In this document: piece by piece, positions 1-5,038 of the stretch
Layout of the letters: every line of letters starts with the position of its first letter
How positions within the stretch are numbered: the stretch's first letter is position 1
Assembly: GCA_946613735.1 (NCBI GenBank)
Contig: CAMOFS010000136.1
Span: forward strand, 1 to 5,038
From: an uncultured Lachnospiraceae bacterium
GTDB lineage: Bacteria > Bacillota_A > Clostridia > Lachnospirales > Lachnospiraceae
Direction: 5' to 3'
DNA: 5,038 bases
Notes under the pieces: generated by a model
Told to the model about the DNA's origin: nothing
Seen by the model: the letters and a program-made list of their open reading frames with translations, nothing else
The model's database searches: none
Translations under genes and position numbers: made by a program

Positions 1-2358
1 GGAGATGGCATTGGCGGTAAGGGATATTACCGGCGTATCCGCATTGGGATTGTTTGAAAGCTCCTTCATATGCGCCAGAGTCTCTACTCCGTCCATCTCC
101 GGCATCCTGTGATCCAAAAAGATCACGTCATACTTCTTCTTTTGCACCATCTCAAGGGTCTCTGCGCCGCTTTTTGCAGTATCGATTTGAATCTGAGTCG
201 GCTTTAATAGTCCGCATATCACCGTAAGGTTCATGGGAGTATCGTCCGTTACCAAAATGCAGGCCTCGGGGGCAACAAAGCCCTCCGTATGCTTTTGGGC
301 ATTCTCCAGTGAACGGCGGTAGCTTTCCACAAAATCTCCCATCTCATCCCAGGAGACCACCTTTTGCTTTACCTCAAAGGAGAAGGTGGATCCCTTTCCG
401 TATTCACTTTCCACATGAAGCTCGGAGTCCATCAGCCCCAAAAGCTGCTGTACTATGTTCATCCCCAGGCCGGTGCCCTCTGTAGTGCGGTTCCTGCTCT
501 CCTCAATACGCTCAAACCTGGCAAAAAGCTTGCCCATGTCCTCCTTACGTATACCGATGCCCGTATCCGACACCGAGCAGGTCAGAAGGATCTCGTCATC
601 CGATACCTTTTTAAAGCCCATTTTCATGGTAAATCCGCCCTCATTGGTGTACTTTACCGCGTTGGTCAGGATGTTAACTATCACCTGCTTGATGCGGATC
701 TCATCACCGATAAGGATATGGGGCAGATGCTCATCTATATCCATATCAAAGGAAAGCCCCTTGTCCCGGGCCTTTACCGCGATCATATTTACAATATCAT
801 TGATGGTACTGCCCAGCTCATACTCGGCGGGGAGGATCTCCATCTTGCCCTCAGCCAGCTTGCTGGAGTCTAAAATATCGTTGACCAGTGACAAAAGGCT
901 CTTTCCGGCACTGGCAATGTCATTGGCATAGTCCCTGATATTGTCTTCATTGGTCTCTCTGACTATCATCTCATCCAGACCCAGCACCGCATTGATGGGA
1001 GTCCGAAGCTCGTGAGAGACATTGTTTAAAAAATTGGTCTGGGACTCGGCCGCCCTTTGGGCTACCCGGATCTCTTCCTCCAGCTCCGCCTCCCGAAGCA
1101 TCTGGTCCACGTTTTCATTGATCTGATGAGCCATATCGGAAATGCTCTCATACAGGTCGGATATCTCATCCTTTCCTTTTACACGCATCCCTTCCAGAGC
1201 CTTAAGCTTGTCCTGCTGCTCGATGCGGTCCGCTCCGGCAAAACCGTTGAGACTGTTGGCCAGAGCAGCCACCGGCCTTGCCACCAGCCACTGGACCAGG
1301 GCATTTTCCAACACCACCAAGGGGACAGACACATTGATTATCATTATGATCAGCTTGAACACAAAGGATGCACCGGCGTTGTTTAGAATAAAACGCTGTT
1401 GCTCAAGACGTCGCTCGATACGACTTTTCCTCTCCTCTGCACTGAGCGCGGGAGTATTCTCCTGACCTTCAGCAGGAGTCCCAGCGGCCTGCCCTTCAGC
1501 CGCAGGCGCGCCGCTTTCATCACTCTCCGCGTTTTCATCACTCTTTAGCGGCGCCGAGTCCGGCTTTTCTGAAGGCTTGAATCTAAAAAAGCTCTCCGTA
1601 TCGCTTGCAGTATCCGACAGCACCTCATCCGCTATGGATGGCATAAGCCCTGCCGCAAAGGATGCCGCGGCAATGCCCAGGCACAGGACCTGCAGTACCA
1701 CTACCTTAAGAAGCTTGCGGGAGATCCTTGAATCATGGATGAGCTGATAACTCCTAAATTCCCCTACGAGCTCACCATCTTCAACATAATTAATACCGAT
1801 GGGAAATGCCTGCTTGATCTTTGCGGGAGCCTTGTTCATGAAAAGATACATCACCATGCAGTATACAAAGCACTCGGCCGTTACGAGTATCTGATCATGA
1901 AAGACTGCCGACTTCGTAATACCCGACAGGCCCTCGCCCTCTGCTATGGTGCCGACTATGGACCAGATGCCTCCCATAAAGGCATTCAGAACAAAAAATC
2001 CCAGTATGGTGGACCAAAAATGCTTAAAGACCTTGCGATTCGCCAAAAGGTAGGATCCCAGCATGGCGATAAGGTATATGCTGATGGTGTAGGTAGACTC
2101 GATATCATAATACAGTGAGTCAGCAAAGAGAAGCATGAATGCCACTACAGACGGGACTATGCCCCATAGACCGGCGGTAAACATGACCAAAAGCTCCGAG
2201 TATGAAAGATCAACATCAAAAACCCCTACATCAAAGGATCCTGATATGACCGCCCTGTGCTGAAAGATCATAAAAGCAGCCGTGCCGCTTACAACTATGA
2301 AGAGAACTATAAGATAAACTGCCCTTTTGGCTTTTGTGGACAATAAAGTGTTAAACAT
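1..2358 (-). CDS. Membrane-bound hybrid histidine kinase, 3' end cut by window edge
   Basis: Sensor kinase that should autophosphorylate and relay phosphate to its own receiver; 786 residues are visible and the frame is still open at base 1. Predicted membrane segments lie near residues 13-32, 54-82 (Pro69; perhaps a hairpin), 90-106, 115-140, 153-173, 219-242 and 332-352. Between the last two is a predicted external linker rich in Ala, Ser, Glu and Pro (about 247-306). A HAMP-like segment (about 358-415, with RPVAAL and DEISDLYESI) and a coiled coil follow. The HisKA H-box is SHELRTPINAVLG (His449). The ATPase domain shows the N-box NILTNAVKYT (Asn562, Asn566), G1 DTGIGI (598-603), F-box FARF (612-615) and G2 GTGLGM (628-633). 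The receiver has Asp705/Asp706, acceptor Asp749 in FLDHRMPEMDG, and Thr781; its conserved Lys lies beyond the edge. The ATG is fixed by an in-frame TGA four codons upstream that overlaps the Shine-Dalgarno. The kinase class is secure; the signal is unknown. Confidence 0.95.
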   Translation of the reverse strand, partial: MFNTLLSTKAKRAVYLIVLFIVVSGTAAFMIFQHRAVISGSFDVGVFDVDLSYSELLVMFTAGLWGIVPSVVAFMLLFADSLYYDIESTYTISIYLIAMLGSYLLANRKVFKHFWSTILGFFVLNAFMGGIWSIVGTIAEGEGLSGITKSAVFHDQILVTAECFVYCMVMYLFMNKAPAKIKQAFPIGINYVEDGELVGEFRSYQLIHDSRISRKLLKVVVLQVLCLGIAAASFAAGLMPSIADEVLSDTASDTESFFRFKPSEKPDSAPLKSDENAESDESGAPAAEGQAAGTPAEGQENTPALSAEERKSRIERRLEQQRFILNNAGASFVFKLIIMIINVSVPLVVLENALVQWLVARPVAALANSLNGFAGADRIEQQDKLKALEGMRVKGKDEISDLYESISDMAHQINENVDQMLREAELEEEIRVAQRAAESQTNFLNNVSHELRTPINAVLGLDEMIVRETNEDNIRDYANDIASAGKSLLSLVNDILDSSKLAEGKMEILPAEYELGSTINDIVNMIAVKARDKGLSFDMDIDEHLPHILIGDEIRIKQVIVNILTNAVKYTNEGGFTMKMGFKKVSDDEILLTCSVSDTGIGIRKEDMGKLFARFERIEESRNRTTEGTGLGMNIVQQLLGLMDSELHVESEYGKGSTFSFEVKQKVVSWDEMGDFVESYRRSLENAQKHTEGFVAPEACILVTDDTPMNLTVICGLLKPTQIQIDTAKSGAETLEMVQKKKYDVIFLDHRMPEMDGVETLAHMKELSNNPNADTPVISLTANAIS

Positions 2359-2368
2359 AGAAGAAAAA

Positions 2369-2373
2369 CCTCA
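2369..2373 (-). promoter_or_regulatory. Ribosome binding site of the membrane hybrid kinase
   Basis: On the minus strand TGAGG lies 10 nt before the ATG at 2358. Its TGA (2373-2371) is also an in-frame stop for the downstream gene, and the four codons between them (GGT TTT TCT TCT) offer no start. The site therefore decides the start codon. Confidence 0.7.
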
Positions 2374-2379
2374 AAAAAA

Positions 2380-2532
2380 TGTTGATAACTTAAGTTGATG
2401 CGTCCATCAACACTATAACTCTATGTATTTATCAACCAAAACCACCCCAAGTTATCAACTTTTCAACAATTTTATCAATTTTCGCACTATTCTGATATAT
2501 CATTTGTCAACTTGGTGGATTATCGTTTCAAC
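2380..2532. promoter_or_regulatory. AT-rich upstream block with clustered TTATCAAC motifs and dyads
   Basis: TCAAC occurs on the plus strand at 2407, 2432, 2455, 2463, 2507 and 2528, and inverted (GTTGA) at 2381 and 2394. The longer form TTATCAAC is exact at 2429-2436, 2452-2459 and inverted at 2381-2388, with a one-base variant TTATCAAT at 2472-2479. An 11-bp perfect inverted repeat, GTTGATAACTT (2381-2391) with AAGTTATCAAC (2449-2459), encloses a tight hairpin GTTGATG/CATCAAC (2394-2400 and 2405-2411, 4-nt loop) and the candidate -10. Position and density suggest operator sites for a regulator of the downstream kinase, but AT-rich sequence makes some clustering expected by chance. Confidence 0.35.
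2412..2417 (-). promoter_or_regulatory. Possible -10 element for the membrane hybrid kinase
   Basis: The minus strand reads TATAGT here, about 54 nt before the ATG. At a 17-nt spacing the -35 position reads TTTGGT, which is a poor match. A perfect TTGACA exists further upstream (plus 2505-2510) but has no convincing -10 at the right distance. The AT-rich block is the likely promoter region, but the exact promoter is uncertain. Confidence 0.25.
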
Positions 2533-2545
2533 ATTCTTAAATATC

Positions 2546-2569
2546 ATGCCGTCATAATTGGCATTTTTT
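2546..2569 (+). terminator. Weak terminator-like hairpin facing the plus strand
   Basis: ATGCC (2546-2550) can pair with GGCAT (2560-2564) around a 9-nt loop, followed by six T on the plus strand (2564-2569). No plus-strand gene precedes it, and on the minus strand there is no T-run after the stem, so it does not end the kinase transcript. The stem is only 5 bp. Confidence 0.2.
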
Positions 2570-2576
2570 CGTCAGG

Positions 2577-2608
2577 GCCGCGTGGTTGCTGGGGTTGCGG
2601 CGGTTTTT
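2577..2608 (+). terminator. GC-stem hairpin with T-run facing the plus strand
   Basis: GCCGC (2577-2581) can pair with GCGGC (2597-2601) across a 15-nt loop, followed by GG and five T (2604-2608) on the plus strand. It is the most GC-rich part of the gap. The large loop, the short stem and the lack of an upstream plus-strand gene keep this tentative. No equivalent structure with a minus-strand T-run was found for ending the upstream kinase transcript. Confidence 0.2.
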
Positions 2609-2629
2609 GAGTTGTCTGAAAAATCTGAG

Positions 2630-2661
2630 AGATTCTTCGTCGCTTCGCTCCTCAGAATGAC
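2630..2661 (+). repeat. Dispersed repeat, single arm (AGATTCTTCG...CTCAGAATGAC)
   Basis: AGATTCTTCG (2630-2639) and CTCAGAATGAC (2651-2661) flank an 11-nt middle, TCGCTTCGCTC. The same two ends recur at 4900-4925 (same orientation, 5-nt middle) and at 5006-4977 (inverted, 9-nt middle). This copy has no inverted partner and looks like half of the palindromic element upstream of the other kinase. From memory, sequences of this type are scattered through intergenic DNA of many unrelated bacteria; that was not checked here. Confidence 0.75.
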
Positions 2662-2675
2662 AACAAAAAGCGCCC

Positions 2676-2825
2676 CTCAGAATGACCGTCATAATCTACT
2701 CAGAGTGACCGTCATAATCTACTCAGAATGACCGTCATAATCTACTCAGAATGACCGTCATAATCTACTCAGAATAACCGTCATAATCTACTCAGAGTGA
2801 CCGTCATAATCTACTCAAAATGACC
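2676..2825 (+). repeat. 23-bp tandem repeat array, 6 full copies plus 12 bp
   Basis: The unit is CTCAGAATGAC followed by CGTCATAATCTA. Full copies start at 2676, 2699, 2722, 2745, 2768 and 2791; a 12-bp partial copy spans 2814-2825 and ends one base before the stop codon of the soluble kinase. Copies 1, 3 and 4 are identical. Copies 2 and 6 share one A-to-G change (CTCAGAGTGAC), copy 5 has CTCAGAATAAC, and the partial copy has CTCAAAATGAC. Most units carry a small dyad, ATGAC-C-GTCAT. The 23-bp length is not a multiple of three, and the array forms the 3' untranslated region of the kinase on the minus strand. There are no distinct spacers, so it is not a CRISPR. Confidence 0.95.
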
Positions 2826-2826
2826 A

Positions 2827-4884
2827 TTAAAAGTGTTTTTCCAGCTCTGAGAGCAGCTTGTCGATCACCACGGGCTTGGTGATGAAGCCGTTCATACCAC
2901 ACTCCTTGGCCCTCTGCTTGTCCTCCTCAAAGGCATTGGCGGTCATGGCCACAATGGGAATGGTAGACAGCTCTTCGTCCTTGAGCTTTCTGATCTCCTT
3001 GGTGGCCTCGTAGCCGTTCATGGTGGGCATCTGGATGTCCATGAGGATAAGATCTATATCCCCGGGCTTGGACGCCATAACAGCCTCCACAGCCAGGTCT
3101 CCGTCCTCCACTTCAGTCACGGCAAAGCCAGCCTCCTCTAAAATCTCCCTGGCTATCTCACGGTTGAGCTGGTTATCCTCCACCAAAAGGATGGTGCCGC
3201 CATCTTCAAACCTGTTGTGGAAGGGCGCCACCAGTCCGTCCCTCTCCTCCTCTTCGGAGTCGTTGGTAACATGGTTTCGCCTGCCTACCCTAAGCTTTAG
3301 GTCAAAGACCAGCACAAACTCTGTACCGCGGCCTACCTCACTTTTTATGCGGATGGTACCGCCTATCATATCCAAAATGCTCTTGGCCACCGACATTCCC
3401 AGCCCGGTGCCCTCGATACCACTCTCTGTAGTGGATCTCTCCCTCTCAAAGGGCTCAAATATCCTGTCCACAAACTCCGGGCTCATACCTATGCCCGTGT
3501 CCTTGATACGCACCTCATAGCGGCTGTAGCCGGCCAGGATGCTCTTTCTCTGTCGGATGGTTACCTTGATGTCTCCGCCCTCGGGGGTATATTTGACCGC
3601 ATTGCTGACAAAATTCAAAAACATCTGTCTCATCCGCATCTTGTCACAGTAAATGGCGTCATCCCGAAGCTCCGACATATCGATCTGGAAATTGAGCCTT
3701 TTTTTCTGGATACGGGTCTCCTCTATGCTCCAGATATCGTGCATAAGCTCCGACATCCTGTACTCGTCCTCCATCAGACGAGCCCTGCCGCTTTCGATAC
3801 GGCTCATGTCCAGGATATTGTTAAGGAGGTCCAAAAGGTGCTGGGATGCGGTCATTATCTTTGCCAGGCAGTCCTTTACCTTGTCTGTGTCGGCAATATG
3901 TACCTGGGCTATCTCCGTATAACCGATGATAGCGTTCATGGGAGTACGGATATCGTGGGACATATTGGACAAAAAGGCATTTTTGGCCTCATTGGCGTGA
4001 TTGGCCTGGTTTAGCGCATCCTCCAATGTCTTTCTGGTCTGCTCGTTCTCTAAAAACTCCTCCTCGGCATCGGCATGGCCCAAAATAACCTTGGTGGGAT
4101 CGTCATCATTGACCCTCACCCACTTAAAGCTGTAGTGGATGAGCTTGTCATTCATATCCCTACCCAGGCAGGTGGTGCCATAGCTGGGATTATGCCTTAG
4201 CTGGTCTATAATGTGGTCGGCAGAGGTAATCTGCATCATACGCTCTCTGTCCTGGGGCGCCACATCACGGTCTATATAGTAGTGAAAAGCCTTATCGTAG
4301 TTATAATCGATATATGTCTCAAAGGCTCTCTTGTATCTCTCATTCATGTATTCCGACATACGCAGGATCTCAAACTTGTTCATCTCAAGATCCACATAGT
4401 AACAGGTCTGGAACTGTCGGGCCAAAACCTGGATCATGTCCAGCTGGTGGGAATTGATCTGGGAAAACTCCCTGACCTGCATCTGCTGGTAGTACTCAGC
4501 GCTATCGTTTTGAAGTGCCTTAAAGCACATCAGGGCCTTGACCACCCTGTCGCCGTTTTTTTCCAGCACACGCCAGCTAAGCTTGCGCCACTTACCGTAA
4601 TTGGTGCAATAGCTGATCTCAAAGGAAGGCTGGTCTCTTAGCTCCTTTTGGATATTTTCTATGGAGCCCTTTTGGCACTGCCAGTCCCTGGTCTCCTCGG
4701 GCACGCGCTCCCGGGTGTAGTTCTCGTTGAATTCGGAATACACACCCTCCTCTGCCATGCCAAAGGTACCCTGCTCCTCTGTCTTTTTATAAAGCTTTAT
4801 GTGATCATTTTCCAGATCGATGATATAGACCAGAATATAGTCTAAAAGAAAACTATCCAGGATCTCTTTTTTTGAATCAGTCAT
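2827..4884 (-). CDS. Soluble hybrid histidine kinase with two PAS-like domains and a receiver
   Basis: Complete 685-residue sensor kinase, predicted cytoplasmic: no signal peptide and no convincing membrane helix. The N-terminus has two PAS-like regions (about 12-125 and 155-270). Both open with a matching pattern: VYIIDLENDHIKLY (19-32) and CYYVDLEMNKFEIL (161-174). A charged coiled coil (about 272-302) leads into HisKA with H-box SNMSHDIRTPMNAIIG (His310). The ATPase domain (about 412-530) shows the N-box NFVSNAVKYTPEGG (Asn424, Asn428), G1 DTGIGM (462-467), F-box FEPF (476-479) and G2 GTGLGM (492-497). After an acidic linker, the receiver (about 564-684) has Glu569/Asp570, acceptor Asp616 in LILMDIQMP, Thr648 and Lys670 followed by Pro671, so all key residues are intact. 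It ends just after the receiver, with no HPt or output domain. The start is supported by a strong Shine-Dalgarno and an in-frame TGA at 4938-4936. The ligand and downstream partner are unknown. Confidence 0.96.
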   Translation of the reverse strand: MTDSKKEILDSFLLDYILVYIIDLENDHIKLYKKTEEQGTFGMAEEGVYSEFNENYTRERVPEETRDWQCQKGSIENIQKELRDQPSFEISYCTNYGKWRKLSWRVLEKNGDRVVKALMCFKALQNDSAEYYQQMQVREFSQINSHQLDMIQVLARQFQTCYYVDLEMNKFEILRMSEYMNERYKRAFETYIDYNYDKAFHYYIDRDVAPQDRERMMQITSADHIIDQLRHNPSYGTTCLGRDMNDKLIHYSFKWVRVNDDDPTKVILGHADAEEEFLENEQTRKTLEDALNQANHANEAKNAFLSNMSHDIRTPMNAIIGYTEIAQVHIADTDKVKDCLAKIMTASQHLLDLLNNILDMSRIESGRARLMEDEYRMSELMHDIWSIEETRIQKKRLNFQIDMSELRDDAIYCDKMRMRQMFLNFVSNAVKYTPEGGDIKVTIRQRKSILAGYSRYEVRIKDTGIGMSPEFVDRIFEPFERERSTTESGIEGTGLGMSVAKSILDMIGGTIRIKSEVGRGTEFVLVFDLKLRVGRRNHVTNDSEEEERDGLVAPFHNRFEDGGTILLVEDNQLNREIAREILEEAGFAVTEVEDGDLAVEAVMASKPGDIDLILMDIQMPTMNGYEATKEIRKLKDEELSTIPIVAMTANAFEEDKQRAKECGMNGFITKPVVIDKLLSELEKHF

Positions 4885-4888
4885 ACCT

Positions 4889-4895
4889 CTCCCCC
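4889..4895 (-). promoter_or_regulatory. Ribosome binding site of the soluble hybrid kinase
   Basis: The minus strand reads GGGGGAG followed by AGGT and the ATG at 4884, a strong purine-rich Shine-Dalgarno. It lies 4 nt after the 3' arm of the inverted repeat that ends at 4900, so folding of the repeat could affect ribosome access. Confidence 0.75.
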
Positions 4896-4899
4896 AATT

Positions 4900-5006
4900 A
4901 GATTCTTCGCTTCGCTCAGAATGACAAGTAATCGCTCAGAATGACAAGTAATCGCTCAGAATGACGTTTTTTCTTTGTCATTCTGAGGGCGCAGCCCGAA
5001 GAATCT
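4900..5006. repeat. Palindromic repeat element in the leader of the soluble kinase
   Basis: The left arm (4900-4925) is AGATTCTTCG, CTTCG, CTCAGAATGAC. The right arm (4977-5006) is its inverse with a different middle, GGCTGCGCC. The matching ends give 10-bp and 11-bp perfect stems with an unpaired middle; the right middle can form its own hairpin GGGC-GCA-GCCC (4987-4997). Between the arms lie two extra CTCAGAATGAC copies and an 11-nt T-rich loop. It has no coding capacity or transposase, so it resembles a small non-autonomous palindromic repeat. On the minus strand it would form most of the 5' untranslated region. Confidence 0.85.
4913..4965 (+). repeat. 20-bp tandem repeat, 2 full copies plus 13 bp
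   Basis: The unit is CGCTCAGAATGAC followed by AAGTAAT. Exact copies span 4913-4932 and 4933-4952, with a 13-bp partial copy at 4953-4965. The array lies inside the palindromic element and triplicates its CTCAGAATGAC arm end (4915-4925, 4935-4945, 4955-4965). It shares this core with the 23-bp array at 2676-2825 but has a different period. Confidence 0.9.
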
Positions 5007-5024
5007 CTAAACGCATATAGTATG

Positions 5025-5033
5025 ATTATAACA
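5025..5033 (-). promoter_or_regulatory. Extended -10 promoter for the soluble hybrid kinase
   Basis: The minus strand reads TGTTATAAT: a perfect TATAAT (5030-5025) preceded by TG and one base, the extended -10 form for the housekeeping sigma factor. The -35 region would fall past the window edge and cannot be judged. Transcription would begin near 5018, giving a leader of about 130 nt that contains the whole palindromic repeat. Confidence 0.6.
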
Positions 5034-5038
5034 AATCT

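Noticed and set aside
1..2358. Truncated pseudogene
   Set aside because: The frame is open over 786 codons with intact kinase motifs; only the window edge cuts it, inside a normal receiver domain.
2505..2510. TTGACA as the -35 of the membrane kinase promoter
   Set aside because: The minus-strand hexamer is perfect, but at 16-18 nt downstream the sequence reads around GTGCGA, which is not a -10.
2380..2532. Replication origin with DnaA boxes
   Set aside because: The best 9-mer has one mismatch to TTATCCACA and the others two; no dnaA, dnaN or rpmH-type neighbour is present, and the block sits in front of a kinase gene.
2676..2825. CRISPR array
   Set aside because: Units are contiguous 23-bp copies with no unique spacers, and no cas-like gene is present.
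364..4845. Plus-strand open frames (for example 364-873, 455-931, 1735-2118, 3020-3520, 4213-4641) as genes
   Set aside because: They lie antisense to the two kinases, whose motifs explain the sequence in full; their translations show no recognisable domains and I saw no good ribosome binding sites.
4900..5006. Intrinsic terminator or attenuator in the kinase leader
   Set aside because: On the minus strand the stem is followed by AATTGGGGGAG rather than a T-run, so it should not terminate transcription by the classical route.
4900..5006. Insertion sequence
   Set aside because: Inverted arms are present, but there is no transposase frame and no clear target-site duplication; at most it is a non-autonomous repeat.

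Overview
The window holds two large sensor-kinase genes on the minus strand, embedded in repeat-rich intergenic DNA. Reading in the direction of transcription (high to low coordinates), the order is: an extended -10 promoter (5025-5033); a leader of about 130 nt made almost entirely of an inverted and tandem repeat (4900-5006); a complete 685-residue soluble hybrid histidine kinase (4884-2827); a 468-bp gap; and a second, membrane-bound hybrid histidine kinase (2358 to the window edge). The second gene is cut off inside its C-terminal receiver domain. All the sizeable plus-strand open frames lie antisense to these two genes and look like shadows.

The gap holds a 23-bp tandem array that starts at the stop codon of the first kinase (2676-2825). 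Next to it are a half-copy of the same repeat family (2630-2661), two weak hairpins with T-runs facing the plus strand (2546-2608), and an AT-rich block crowded with TCAAC/TTATCAAC motifs (2380-2532) just upstream of the second kinase.

The organism is probably a Gram-positive member of the Clostridia, most likely Lachnospiraceae-like (Butyrivibrio/Roseburia type). This is an inference from the hybrid kinases with SHDIRTPMNAIIGYTEIA-type and SHELRTPINAVLG-type H-boxes, the strong GGGGGAG/TGAGG ribosome binding sites, the extended -10, the mixed base composition (GC-balanced genes, AT-rich gaps) and the AGATTCTTCG...CTCAGAATGAC repeats. No marker gene settles it.

Functionally, both proteins should autophosphorylate on the H-box histidine and pass phosphate to their own C-terminal receiver. 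Neither shows an HPt domain or an output domain in the window, so their downstream partners lie elsewhere. One senses in the cytoplasm through two PAS-like domains. The other probably senses at or in the membrane through an unusual multi-helix N-terminal module. The 468-bp gap argues against a tight operon.

I see no clearly new multi-gene system. The most interesting signals are the two tandem arrays that appear to have grown independently from one 11-bp core, the leader in which one arm can pair with three alternative partners beside the ribosome binding site, and the membrane module of the second kinase.
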